Assembly: GCF_050033475.1 (NCBI RefSeq)
Contig: NZ_CP188319.1
Span: 620,001 to 684,000, forward strand
Length of the DNA stretch: 64,000 nucleotides
Direction: 5' to 3'
Source: Cetobacterium sp050033475
GTDB lineage: Bacteria > Fusobacteriota > Fusobacteriia > Fusobacteriales > Fusobacteriaceae
The stretch's first letter is position 1, and each line of letters starts with the position of its first letter. This document shows, piece by piece, positions 44,920 through 53,011 of the stretch. Under the pieces are notes generated by a model. That model saw only the letters and a program-made list of their open reading frames with translations, did not search any database and was not told the DNA's origin. A program made the translations under genes and the position numbers.

Positions 44920-44952
44920 TTTTACAGAAATAAAAAAATATAAGGGGGAAGG

Positions 44953-47358
44953 ATGAAGAATCAAAATCAAGAAATTACAAAAAAAGAATACTATGATTCA
45001 GAGGATGAATTGGATTTAATGGAACTACTTAATATTCTTCTAAGGGAGAAAAAAACCATAATGGTTACCTTTTTAATAGTTGCTCTATTATCTTTAGGAG
45101 GAGCTCTGTGGGAAAGAAATCAATCTAAGAGAGCTATGGAAATTTTAAGGGTAGATACTGAGAAGCTTAAGGATTTTAAGGTAGGGGATTTATTACCTTT
45201 AACTGTTGTAGAAAGTGTTTACAAAAGTGAAAACATAGAAAAAAATAATAAACTAAGTCTAGACAAATTTAAGGAGAAATTTCAAGTTACTCCTATAATC
45301 CCTAAGAGTATTCAGGAGAAAAGGGAGTTTTTAAGTAAAAGCGGTGAAACATTGGAGTATACTCCTGAAAACTATAGGGTGGATTTAAGAGTGGGGAGTA
45401 TAGGGGAAAGTTTAAATATTTTAAATAACTACTCTAAGGAGTTACAGGAGTACTATGGAAAAAAATATTTAAATCAATATACATTTAAAAGTATTCCTAT
45501 GGAAATTTTAAGAGATGGAAATTATGACTATTTGGACTATATAGATATGATAGAGAGTAGAAAAAATAGTTTAGAGAGCATACTAAAAAATAGAGCAGAT
45601 GAAAAAATAAACTATGCATCCTATGGATATGGGTATAGGGAGGTAGAGGTTGCTCTTAATAATCTAGAAACCTTGGATATAGGGGAGCTTCGAAACTATT
45701 TGGAGGCTACAAATATAGTTAGAAATACTGAGGAGTTTAAAAGTCAATATAGAAGTAGAAGGGAAAAACTTCTGAGAGAGATTGAGGAGGGAAGAGCCCA
45801 GGGGGAAAACTATTTAAAAATGATAAATTCCTATGGGAAAATAGAGGGAAATGAGATTATTCCCAAGGGAATAAGGATTCAGGATAATACAGAAGAGAGA
45901 GATAAATTCTATGTGGAATTGATGAATAAGTATGTGAATTCCCAATTGAAAATGGAAGGATTGAAGAATCAATTGGCCATATTGGATAAAATGAATAGAG
46001 ACTTAAGAGTGGGAAATGAAGAGGAAGTTAAGGATATAGAGAAACAGTTGGAAGTAATTATAGAAAAATATAATGGAATTGTAGAAGAGGCCAATAGGTT
46101 GGAGTATAAGGAGAGCTATATAGAAAATGGTGCTCTGATAAAATTGGCAAGTCCTGTGGTAGTGGAAAGTAAATCTAAGGCCAAGTTAATTTTAGGTGCA
46201 GGGTTAGTTATGGGAGCTTTTCTTGGGGTTGCCATGGCTTTTCTTAAGAACTTTATAGGGGAGTTTAAAGGTAATAGGGGACTTTTAGGTATGATAGTGG
46301 TATTTTTCTTGGTAGGATTTAAGGGATATTCAAAGGACCTTATAGTTACCTATACCCATTCTCAAGTGGAAAGGGGATTGAATCCAGATGAAACACCTTT
46401 TAACCCCATATTAAATATTAAGGATAAGTTTTTAACGGAAGAGCTAGGGGTAGATGAAAAGCAATTGAAGGAAGTTACAGTGGAGGCCATAATTCCCAAG
46501 GGAATTGATAAAAATGTAGAAAATCATATTTTAAATGGGGAAAACTATATCTATGTACCTTCACAATATAGGATAAAAATAGAGGTTACAAATCCAGAGT
46601 TAAGGGAGAAATTGGAAAAAAGTTTAATTGAGGAATATCCTAAATTTTATACGGATTATTTCCTAGGAGAGATAAAAAGTAATGGAGTTGTGGAATATGT
46701 TGAGGAGTATAGGGGATATAGAAAGATTTTAGAATCCTTTGGAAATATGATAGGGGGAATTCAAAGGGAGATAAATAATAGAATAGCCACAAATAAAAGT
46801 AAGGATATTGAATATGAGTATAAAAATATAAATATAGAGTTGGAAAAGTTAAAAATGGTAAATTATAGAAATATAAGTGACTATATTAATTCCAATTATT
46901 TTGTGGAAAATCTTAAGCTAGAAAGGGTTCTATTGAGGGGAAAAATAGATAGACTAAAAAATGAACTGTTGAAAATAGAGGGAAATATAGAGATCTATGG
47001 GAAAATATTAAAGAACTATAAGGTTTCCGATAGAAGAGTTAAAATATTAGAAAATGGGGATATTTCCATGGATATAGGTGGAAACGGATTAAAGGACAGG
47101 GAATATATAGGTTTAAATAGAACTTATATGAATCAAGTAAATAAAAAAATTTTATTGGAAAATGAAATAAAAAAGAATGAGGACCTTCTTAAAAATATGA
47201 GGGAGCCCAATGGAAAAGAGAGGGAAAAAATAGAAAATGATCTGAATAGTGTTCAGAAAATTTTAAATGGAATTATTATCAATATGAGATCTATAGAGCT
47301 TAAGGACTATAGAAGGGAATATATAGGTAGCGTAAAGGTTACCCTAGATAATCAATAA
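44953..47358 (+). CDS. Wzz-like chain-length regulator with two tandem periplasmic domains
   Basis: This 801-aa protein starts like a Wzz/PCP protein: ELDLMELLNILLREKKTIMVTFLIVALLSLGG gives TM1 at ~36-52. A periplasmic domain with coiled coils follows to TM2 (~413-432, LILGAGLVMGAFLGVAMAFL). A third membrane segment (~443-458, LLGMIVVFFLVGF) then leads into a second copy of the periplasmic domain. Domain 1 reads VTPIIPKSI...LEYTPENYRVDLRV and domain 2 VEAIIPKGI...IYVPSQYRIKIEV. The protein ends just before the position of a fourth membrane segment. No kinase domain is present. The ATG has AAGGGGGAAGG. Ordinary Wzz proteins are about 330-500 aa with one such domain. Confidence 0.82.
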   Translation: MKNQNQEITKKEYYDSEDELDLMELLNILLREKKTIMVTFLIVALLSLGGALWERNQSKRAMEILRVDTEKLKDFKVGDLLPLTVVESVYKSENIEKNNKLSLDKFKEKFQVTPIIPKSIQEKREFLSKSGETLEYTPENYRVDLRVGSIGESLNILNNYSKELQEYYGKKYLNQYTFKSIPMEILRDGNYDYLDYIDMIESRKNSLESILKNRADEKINYASYGYGYREVEVALNNLETLDIGELRNYLEATNIVRNTEEFKSQYRSRREKLLREIEEGRAQGENYLKMINSYGKIEGNEIIPKGIRIQDNTEERDKFYVELMNKYVNSQLKMEGLKNQLAILDKMNRDLRVGNEEEVKDIEKQLEVIIEKYNGIVEEANRLEYKESYIENGALIKLASPVVVESKSKAKLILGAGLVMGAFLGVAMAFLKNFIGEFKGNRGLLGMIVVFFLVGFKGYSKDLIVTYTHSQVERGLNPDETPFNPILNIKDKFLTEELGVDEKQLKEVTVEAIIPKGIDKNVENHILNGENYIYVPSQYRIKIEVTNPELREKLEKSLIEEYPKFYTDYFLGEIKSNGVVEYVEEYRGYRKILESFGNMIGGIQREINNRIATNKSKDIEYEYKNINIELEKLKMVNYRNISDYINSNYFVENLKLERVLLRGKIDRLKNELLKIEGNIEIYGKILKNYKVSDRRVKILENGDISMDIGGNGLKDREYIGLNRTYMNQVNKKILLENEIKKNEDLLKNMREPNGKEREKIENDLNSVQKILNGIIINMRSIELKDYRREYIGSVKVTLDNQ

Positions 47359-47370
47359 AAAACATAGTTT

Positions 47371-47420
47371 AAGACCTGAAATCACAGTGGAGTCTGGTGA
47401 AATCAGGTCTTTTTTTTATG
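47371..47420 (+). terminator. Intrinsic terminator after the Wzz-like gene
   Basis: AAGACCTGA pairs with TCAGGTCTT, with an internal CAC/GTG pairing, and eight T residues follow. Confidence 0.85.
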
Positions 47421-47464
47421 GGAAATTTTCTTTAGTTTGGAAGGACAAAACATTTAGCAGGGAC

Positions 47465-47504
47465 TTAAGGGTAAGGGTGTTATTATAGGTAACCCCTACC
47501 CCTA
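47465..47504 (-). other. Strand-biased hairpin downstream of the 110-aa gene
   Basis: On the minus strand TTAGGGGTAGGGGT pairs over 14 positions with ACCCTTACCCTTAA, using two G-U pairs. On the plus strand the same two positions are A-C mismatches. It lies about 40 bases after the stop of the minus-strand gene and lacks a T tract. It may stabilise or end that transcript. Confidence 0.5.
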
Positions 47505-47542
47505 AAAGGTTAATAATTAAAGCGATAATTCTTAAAAATTTA

Positions 47543-47875
47543 CTAGGCCGGAATTTCAGTAGCATTCTCTAGGAAGAATTTAGCAGCTAGAAGTTCAGCC
47601 TTCATAACCTCAATTCTCTCTAAAGATCCATTTCCAGTTTTAATTTCCTTATTTAGCTGGTCAATCCAGGCAGCGTAGGAACCGTAAGGTCCATTGGCAG
47701 GAAATTCCACACCGGTATCTCTATCCTCCATTACAGCGGCAAGGGTTCTCTCATCATCGGCAAGTTCCATTTTAACAGATTCCTCTCTCAGAATAGATTT
47801 CTCAAATTTAGGTATAACCTGAAGTTGCAATATAGTCTTAGCAGCGGAAATTGTGGGCATAGCGTATAATTCCAT
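47543..47875 (-). CDS. Unrecognised 110-aa acidic protein
   Basis: I do not recognise this protein. The ATG at 47875 has a perfect AGGAGGTAATTTT site, so it is very likely translated. It has no signal peptide or membrane segment. It looks mostly helical, with two predicted helical parts (residues ~8-50 and ~65-105) around a central turn-rich stretch (VEFPANGPYGSYAAWID). It lacks cysteine. Base use is less A/T-biased than in neighbouring genes. It diverges from a cluster of four DNA-binding-type genes, which suggests a shared regulatory region at 47876-48004. A function such as antitoxin, phage-derived factor or scaffold cannot be read from the sequence. Confidence 0.7.
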   Translation of the reverse strand: MELYAMPTISAAKTILQLQVIPKFEKSILREESVKMELADDERTLAAVMEDRDTGVEFPANGPYGSYAAWIDQLNKEIKTGNGSLERIEVMKAELLAAKFFLENATEIPA

Positions 47876-48004
47876 AAAATTACCTCCTAAAATTTATTTT
47901 TATTCCCCTAGGTTAATTGAATAATACCATAGAACAATAATTAAGTTTTAGAAAGATTGCACCTATGTAAAAAAAAATTTTTTAAATTTTTTAAGGAGGT
48001 AAAA

Positions 48005-48472
48005 ATGCGGAAAATAAAGTGGCAGGGCTATGATTGGGAGATCTATAAGCTGATATTTTTAGGGTTTGAGGAAGGGAAAATTAGAGAAACTTTAAATATT
48101 AGCAAGGATATATTGACTTGGTCCTTGGATAAATTTTTAAAGAAAAAATTAATAGGGGGAAGGGAGGGAAGATATATTGTTCTTAAAAATTTTCCCTTGG
48201 AAATTTCCCTAGGGGAAATTCTGTTACCAGAGACTGAGGAAAGAAAACTTATGGAAAAATTAATAGAAAAAAATCAAAGTAATGAGGATATGGCTCTTAT
48301 ATTTCAAGTGAGTCCAAGGACCATAGGTAGAAAAAGAAAAAAATATGGTTTGAAAAAAAAGCGAGACAGAGGAAGTTTAAAAAAGAGGATTAATGTCTAT
48401 TTACGTATTGAAATTTATGAACTAAGATTGTCATATAAAACTGAGATCAAGGAGGTGGAACCTAGTGTGTGA
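48005..48472 (+). CDS. Putative HTH DNA-binding protein (155 aa)
   Basis: The start is set at the ATG at 48005, five bases after AAGGAGGT. An upstream in-frame ATG at 47957 has no site. Two helix-turn-helix-like segments are visible. One lies near residues 20-50 (KIRETLNISKDILTWSLDKFLKKKLIGG) and one near 95-120 (SNEDMALIFQVSPRTIGRKRKKYGL); a very basic stretch follows (KKKRDRGSLKKR). It is probably a regulator or a phage/plasmid-type DNA-binding protein. The next gene begins inside its last codons. No family is recognised with confidence. Confidence 0.65.
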   Translation: MRKIKWQGYDWEIYKLIFLGFEEGKIRETLNISKDILTWSLDKFLKKKLIGGREGRYIVLKNFPLEISLGEILLPETEERKLMEKLIEKNQSNEDMALIFQVSPRTIGRKRKKYGLKKKRDRGSLKKRINVYLRIEIYELRLSYKTEIKEVEPSV

Positions 48473-48671
48473 TGAGAAATTCAGAGAGGATTTATTGAAA
48501 AAATATGGGGAGACAATGAGTGTCACTGAAATAGCTAAGGAATTTAACTATAGTCTGAGAACAATTAGAAAGGCCATCAGAGGGGGAGAACTTGAGGGAA
48601 GATTGGATGGGAAAAATCCAAGGAATTATGTGGTTGAAACGGAAAGTCTAATGGAGAGAATTAATATTTAG
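48465..48671 (+). CDS. Small HTH protein (excisionase/MerR-like, 68 aa)
   Basis: The GTG at 48465 is preceded by AAGGAGGTGG and overlaps the end of the preceding gene by 8 bp. Residues ~18-40 (SVTEIAKEFNYSLRTIRKAIRGGEL) form a winged-helix/excisionase-type HTH, and GRLDGKNPRNYVVETESL would be the wing. Such small proteins act as excisionases or repressors in mobile elements. It lies in a four-gene overlapping cluster. Confidence 0.65.
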   Translation: MCDEKFREDLLKKYGETMSVTEIAKEFNYSLRTIRKAIRGGELEGRLDGKNPRNYVVETESLMERINI

Positions 48672-48682
48672 GGGGATATTTT

Positions 48683-48880
48683 ATGGAGGGGAAGAAAGAT
48701 TACTATACTCCTTTGGAAGTTGCAGAAATAACTAAAGTAAATTTAAAAAAGATATATTATGCCTATAATAATGGAAAGATATTTGGAATAAGGCTTTTGG
48801 GAGAACGGGGAGGAATTAGGCTTCATGAAAGTGCTTTGGATATTTTAAGGGGGGAGGAAGATAGAGATGGGTGCCCATGA
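48683..48880 (+). CDS. Small HTH protein (excisionase-like, 65 aa)
   Basis: The ATG at 48683 follows AGGGGGAT. YYTPLEVAEITKVNLKKIYYAYNNGKIFGIRL is an HTH_17/excisionase-type fold, followed by GERGGIRLHESALDIL as a wing. It is similar in plan to its upstream neighbour and overlaps the next gene by 14 bp. DNA binding is probable; the target is unknown. Confidence 0.65.
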   Translation: MEGKKDYYTPLEVAEITKVNLKKIYYAYNNGKIFGIRLLGERGGIRLHESALDILRGEEDRDGCP

Positions 48881-49505
48881 TTATCTGTTATATTTTAAAC
48901 AGAAATTTATTTTAGAAAATAAGTTAGATGCTGTGGATAGGGAGCTTTTGGTGCTGCTTTTTTATGGATCTCTCAATGATAAAATGGTTAAAAGAGAGAT
49001 AGATGGAAAGGTATATGTGTGGGTGGACTATGGGAAATTTCTTGAGAAATTTCCCGGTCTAGACTTTAAGTCCCCTGAGACCTTTAGAAGGAAGTTAGAA
49101 AATTTTACCAATCTAGGAATTATAGAGAAGGTTGTAAAAAGAAATGGGGAGCAGAAGGGAACCAATGTTTTCATAAGATTTTTAGATAAATTCTATGAAA
49201 ATTATAGGGGTCAAAAGTCCTTTGAAAATAATTTAAAAGAAATAAATAATAATAAAAACAATATATACAAACCACAGATGGAGGGTGGGGTGGATGAAAA
49301 AATTGTTCTTTTGGAAAAGAGAAATAAGGCAATATTGGGGATTTGCTTTAATAAACTATTTTCCTCGGAGCAGAGGGATGAGATAGATAAAATTGCTAGG
49401 GATAGAGCAAAAACTGAAATGCCAGAGGCAATGGAGGGAGTTATAAAAACCTTGGTTCGAATAAAATATAGGCCCATGGTTTTAGAGGAATTACTTATGG
49501 GATAG
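48867..49505 (+). CDS. Putative winged-helix replication-initiator-like protein (212 aa)
   Basis: The ATG at 48867 has GGGGAGGAAG upstream. Residues ~20-105 look like a winged helix (LDAVDRELLVLLFYGSL, then SPETFRRKLENFTNLGIIEKVVKRNGEQKGTNVFIRF). An Asn/Lys-rich linker (~120-135) and a helical C-terminal domain follow. This plan resembles plasmid or phage replication initiators, but no residue-level motif makes it certain. It ends the cluster and is followed by a terminator. No integrase, relaxase or phage structural gene is nearby. Confidence 0.6.
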   Translation: MGAHDYLLYFKQKFILENKLDAVDRELLVLLFYGSLNDKMVKREIDGKVYVWVDYGKFLEKFPGLDFKSPETFRRKLENFTNLGIIEKVVKRNGEQKGTNVFIRFLDKFYENYRGQKSFENNLKEINNNKNNIYKPQMEGGVDEKIVLLEKRNKAILGICFNKLFSSEQRDEIDKIARDRAKTEMPEAMEGVIKTLVRIKYRPMVLEELLMG

Positions 49506-49550
49506 GAAGAAGAAAGAATTTTTTTCTTCTTCCTTTTCTTTTTTTGAACT
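49505..49550 (+). terminator. Intrinsic terminator after the HTH cassette
   Basis: GGAAGAAGAAAGA pairs with the following TTCTTCTTCC arm, followed by a T-rich run. Confidence 0.8.
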
Positions 49551-49621
49551 AAATATATTAAAATAGTATAAAAATATCATAAAAGTACGATTAAAATATC
49601 AAAAAAAATACAAAAATGATA

Positions 49622-49650
49622 TTACTATATGAATGAAATTATGTTAGAAT
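49622..49650 (+). promoter_or_regulatory. Candidate promoter of the O-antigen/capsule locus
   Basis: TTACTA (49622-49627) stands 17 bp before TAGAAT (49645-49650), 41 bp ahead of the first gene. The -35 is weak. The region upstream is extremely A/T-rich with several AAAATATC-like repeats. Confidence 0.4.
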
Positions 49651-49691
49651 GTAGGATGAAAAATTAACAAAATTAACATGGGAGAGGACAA

Positions 49692-51542
49692 ATGAAAGGA
49701 AATCTATTGGAGGAGTTATTTTCAAATAGAAGGAACTTTATAAAGATATTTCTAGATGTTTTAGGGATATATTTAGGAAGTTTATGTGGACTTTTGGTTA
49801 GATTTGATGGCTTTTGGGAAAAAAATTACGATTATAACTATAGTCTTATATATGGATTAATATTTTTGGTGGGCTATATTTGGAGGAAGGAAGGGTCAAA
49901 AAGCTGGAGTTTTACCAATTCTTTAGATGTATTAAATTTAATAGGAATAAATTTAATGGCCTTTGTGGGAACAGTATCATATTTTGCTCTGACAAGACAT
50001 GGATTTGCAAGAACAGTAGTAATAATGACCTTTGTATTTGCAATACTGTTTCAACTATTCTTTAGATTTATATTTAGACTTAATAAATCCTATAGGGGAT
50101 TACTTCATAGAAATATAAAGAAAAGTCCTGTGTTAATATATGGAGCTGGGGAGGGGGGAGTTGCCCTAATAAGGGAATCTCTAACAAATTCAAATTTTCC
50201 ATATAAGATAATCGGACTGCTAGATGACGATAGAAGAAAATATGGAACCTATATAAATGGAACTAAGGTTTTGGGAAATTTCAGTTATTTACCTATAATT
50301 TTAGAGGAAAATGAAGTGGAATCTGTGATAATTGCCATACCTACAGTTAATAGGGGAAAAATTAAGGAAATTGTGGATGAGGTAAAAAAACATGGGGAGA
50401 TAAATATAAAAATACTTCCAAGTATAGATGAACTACTTCTAGAGGGAGAGCTTAGTAATCAGATTAGAGATGTGAATATTGAGGACCTTTTAGGTAGGGA
50501 ACAGATAAGTATAAATGGAGAAAATATTAGGGAGTTAATAGAGGACAAGGTTGTTTTTGTTACAGGGGGAGCTGGAAGTATAGGAAGCGAACTTTCAAGA
50601 CAGATAGCTAAGTATAAACCTAGGAGATTGGTAAATATAGATGTAAATGAAAATGCCATATATTTTCTACAGTTGGAACTTAAAAGAAATTTTCCTAAGT
50701 TGGATATAATAACAGAGATATGCAATATTAGGGAGAAGGATAAGGTGGAGTTACTATTTTCTAAATATAGACCTAGTATAGTATTCCATGCGGCAGCTCA
50801 TAAACATGTGCCACTGATGGAACATAATCCAGAGGAGGCCATAAAAAATAATATATTTGGAACTAAGAATGTGGTGGATGCTGCGGATAAGTATGATGTG
50901 GATAGGTTTGTGCTTATATCTACGGACAAGGCGGTAAATCCTACTAATATCATGGGAGCCACAAAACGTGGTTGTGAACTTATAGTGGAACATAAGAATA
51001 AGGAAAGTAAGACTAAATATATGGCGGTAAGATTTGGAAATGTTCTGGGAAGTAACGGTTCTGTAATTCCAATATTTAAAGATTTAATAGCTCAAGGAAA
51101 AAATCTTACTTTGACTCACCCAGATATAACTAGATACTTTATGACCATACCTGAGGCAGCTCAGTTAGTTATAGAGGCTGGATCCCTTGGAAAGGGAGGA
51201 GAGGTATTTATTTTAGATATGGGGGAACCTGTGAAAATAATGGAATTGGCTAAGACCATGATAAAATTATCTAACGCCCCTGTGGGAATTGATATAGTTG
51301 GACTTAGACCTGGAGAGAAGTTATATGAGGAACTGCTGTATGATGTAAATGCTGCGGAGAAAACTAGTAATAATAAAATATTTATAACAGCCATAGATGA
51401 GGGTGAGATTGATTTGGGATATTATTTAAATATTCTAAAAGAAATAGTTAAAAAACCTAATAAAGAAGAGATTAAGAGTGTTATGAAGGAGTTTGTAATA
51501 ACCTATAGAGAACCTACTTTGGAAGGACAAAGGATAGGATAA
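49692..51542 (+). CDS. Membrane-bound nucleotide-sugar 4,6-dehydratase (WbpM/PglF/CapD type)
   Basis: This 616-aa protein has four N-terminal membrane segments (~15-36, 51-66, 85-100, 107-130). A first Rossmann-like domain has GAGEGG (151-156). The catalytic extended-SDR domain begins at VFVTGGAGSIGSE (~288-300). The active-site region STDKAVNPTNIMGATKR carries Met in place of the usual Tyr, as in WbpM-type enzymes. It converts UDP-GlcNAc to the 4-keto-6-deoxy intermediate for QuiNAc, bacillosamine or related sugars. The ATG at 49692 has GGGAGAGGAC. It is first in the O-antigen locus, 14 bp before the initiating transferase. Confidence 0.9.
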   Translation: MKGNLLEELFSNRRNFIKIFLDVLGIYLGSLCGLLVRFDGFWEKNYDYNYSLIYGLIFLVGYIWRKEGSKSWSFTNSLDVLNLIGINLMAFVGTVSYFALTRHGFARTVVIMTFVFAILFQLFFRFIFRLNKSYRGLLHRNIKKSPVLIYGAGEGGVALIRESLTNSNFPYKIIGLLDDDRRKYGTYINGTKVLGNFSYLPIILEENEVESVIIAIPTVNRGKIKEIVDEVKKHGEINIKILPSIDELLLEGELSNQIRDVNIEDLLGREQISINGENIRELIEDKVVFVTGGAGSIGSELSRQIAKYKPRRLVNIDVNENAIYFLQLELKRNFPKLDIITEICNIREKDKVELLFSKYRPSIVFHAAAHKHVPLMEHNPEEAIKNNIFGTKNVVDAADKYDVDRFVLISTDKAVNPTNIMGATKRGCELIVEHKNKESKTKYMAVRFGNVLGSNGSVIPIFKDLIAQGKNLTLTHPDITRYFMTIPEAAQLVIEAGSLGKGGEVFILDMGEPVKIMELAKTMIKLSNAPVGIDIVGLRPGEKLYEELLYDVNAAEKTSNNKIFITAIDEGEIDLGYYLNILKEIVKKPNKEEIKSVMKEFVITYREPTLEGQRIG

Positions 51543-51556
51543 GGGAAAGGAATGAG

Positions 51557-52231
51557 ATGAAGAGATTATTTGATATAGTTGGATCTATAATAGGTCTTAT
51601 AGTTTTTTCTCCAATCATGATAATAGTTGCCATTGGGATAAAATTAACCTCAAGGGGACCTATACTATTTTCCCAAAGGAGACTTACCATGGGAATGAGG
51701 GAATTTAATATATATAAATTTCGTAGTATGGTAAGTAATGAATTTAGGGAAAAAAACAGTGTGCAGATAAAGGGAAGTTCCAATGAAATCACAGGTATAG
51801 GAAAATTTATGAGAAGAACTAAGATAGATGAACTACCTCAATTTTGGAATATATTAAAGGGAGATATGAGCTTTATAGGACCAAGGCCGGAACTTCCAAG
51901 AAGATTAAAATACTATGATGAAAGACAAAGGGGGATATTCACTGTGAGAAGTGGAATTTCTTCTCCTGCAAGTATAGTATTTTCAGATGAGGAATATTTG
52001 ATGAATAGGGTAAAGGATCCTGAAAAATTTTATATAGAGCAGATTATGCCCTATAAGATAGAATTAAATTTATATTACATAAAACATCAAAGTTTTTTCT
52101 ATGATATTTGGTTAATAGTGGCAACAGGATTGAAAATACTGAATAAAGTAAAAAATAAAGATGTGGTAAAAGATGAGAAATTATTAGAAGAGAAGGATAA
52201 AATGGTTGAAATGATAGGAGTTGAATATTAA
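51557..52231 (+). CDS. Undecaprenyl-phosphate sugar-1-phosphate transferase (PglC-type)
   Basis: This 224-aa monotopic membrane enzyme starts O-unit synthesis by moving a sugar-1-phosphate onto undecaprenyl phosphate. MKRLFDIVGSIIGLIVFSPIMIIVAIGIKL is the membrane-entering helix. GPILFSQRRLT, YKFRSMV and the catalytic region RTKIDELPQFWNILKGDMSFIGPRPELP with the Asp-Glu pair are all present. It is the short PglC form without the extra domain of WcaJ/WbaP. Together with the preceding dehydratase, the first sugar is probably a 6-deoxy-HexNAc. It overlaps the next gene by one base, and base composition changes there. Confidence 0.92.
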   Translation: MKRLFDIVGSIIGLIVFSPIMIIVAIGIKLTSRGPILFSQRRLTMGMREFNIYKFRSMVSNEFREKNSVQIKGSSNEITGIGKFMRRTKIDELPQFWNILKGDMSFIGPRPELPRRLKYYDERQRGIFTVRSGISSPASIVFSDEEYLMNRVKDPEKFYIEQIMPYKIELNLYYIKHQSFFYDIWLIVATGLKILNKVKNKDVVKDEKLLEEKDKMVEMIGVEY

Positions 52232-53001
52232 TGGGTGATTTAATTTCTATTATTACTCCAATGTATAACTCAGAAAAATATATATTAGAAACATATTTAA
52301 GCATAAAAAATCAAACATATAATAATTGGGAATGGATTGTAATAAATGATTGTTCTAAAGATAATAGTTATAAAATAGTTAAAGAGTTAGAAATGTATGA
52401 TAGTAGAATAAAGATATTAGATAATAAGTTTAATTTATTGGCAGCAAAGAGTAGAAATAAGGGTTTAAGAATAGCAACGGGAAAATATATAACATTTTTA
52501 GATAGCGATGATTTATGGAAAAAAAATTTTTTAGAAATGCAATTGAAATTATTAAAAGAAAAAAAATGTAGCGTTGTATTTTCTAGTTATAAAAGAATTT
52601 CTGAAGATTTAAAAATAAATTATGGTAATTATATTGTGCCAGAAGTAATAACATACGAAGATTTATTAAAAACAAATTATATGTCTTGTTTAACAGTGAT
52701 GTTTGAGAAAAATAAATTTAAAACAATATTTTTTAATGAAAATTTAAAAATGCATGAAGATTATATTTTCTGGTTAGAATTATTAGAAGTAGAAAAAAAA
52801 GCCTATGCTAATAAAGAGGTTTTAGCGTTATATCGAATAAGAAATGGCTCAGTTTCTAGAAATAAATTTAAAAATTTATATTATATGTATATAGCATTAA
52901 AAAAATTAAAAAAATTTTCTCAATTTAAAATATACGGAATTTTATATCACTATATATATTATGGCTTAAAAAAAAATAAAGAAATATTATTAAAAAAATA
53001 G
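52231..53001 (+). CDS. Glycosyltransferase family 2 (O-unit)
   Basis: This 256-aa GT-A enzyme has SIITPMYNSEKYILETYLSIKNQTYNNWEWIVINDCSKDNS at the N-terminus, FLDSDDLW as the DxD region, and MHEDYIFWLELL near the catalytic base. It starts within the stop of the preceding gene. From this gene to 62142 the DNA is distinctly richer in A/T, which indicates an exchanged O-antigen cassette. Sugar specificity is unknown. Confidence 0.87.
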   Translation: MGDLISIITPMYNSEKYILETYLSIKNQTYNNWEWIVINDCSKDNSYKIVKELEMYDSRIKILDNKFNLLAAKSRNKGLRIATGKYITFLDSDDLWKKNFLEMQLKLLKEKKCSVVFSSYKRISEDLKINYGNYIVPEVITYEDLLKTNYMSCLTVMFEKNKFKTIFFNENLKMHEDYIFWLELLEVEKKAYANKEVLALYRIRNGSVSRNKFKNLYYMYIALKKLKKFSQFKIYGILYHYIYYGLKKNKEILLKK

Positions 53002-53011
53002 GAGAAATTTC

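Noticed and set aside
47543..49505. Complete prophage or integrative element
   Set aside because: Only small HTH and initiator-like genes are present. I see no integrase, att-like direct repeats, terminase or structural genes, so only a remnant or a control cassette can be claimed.
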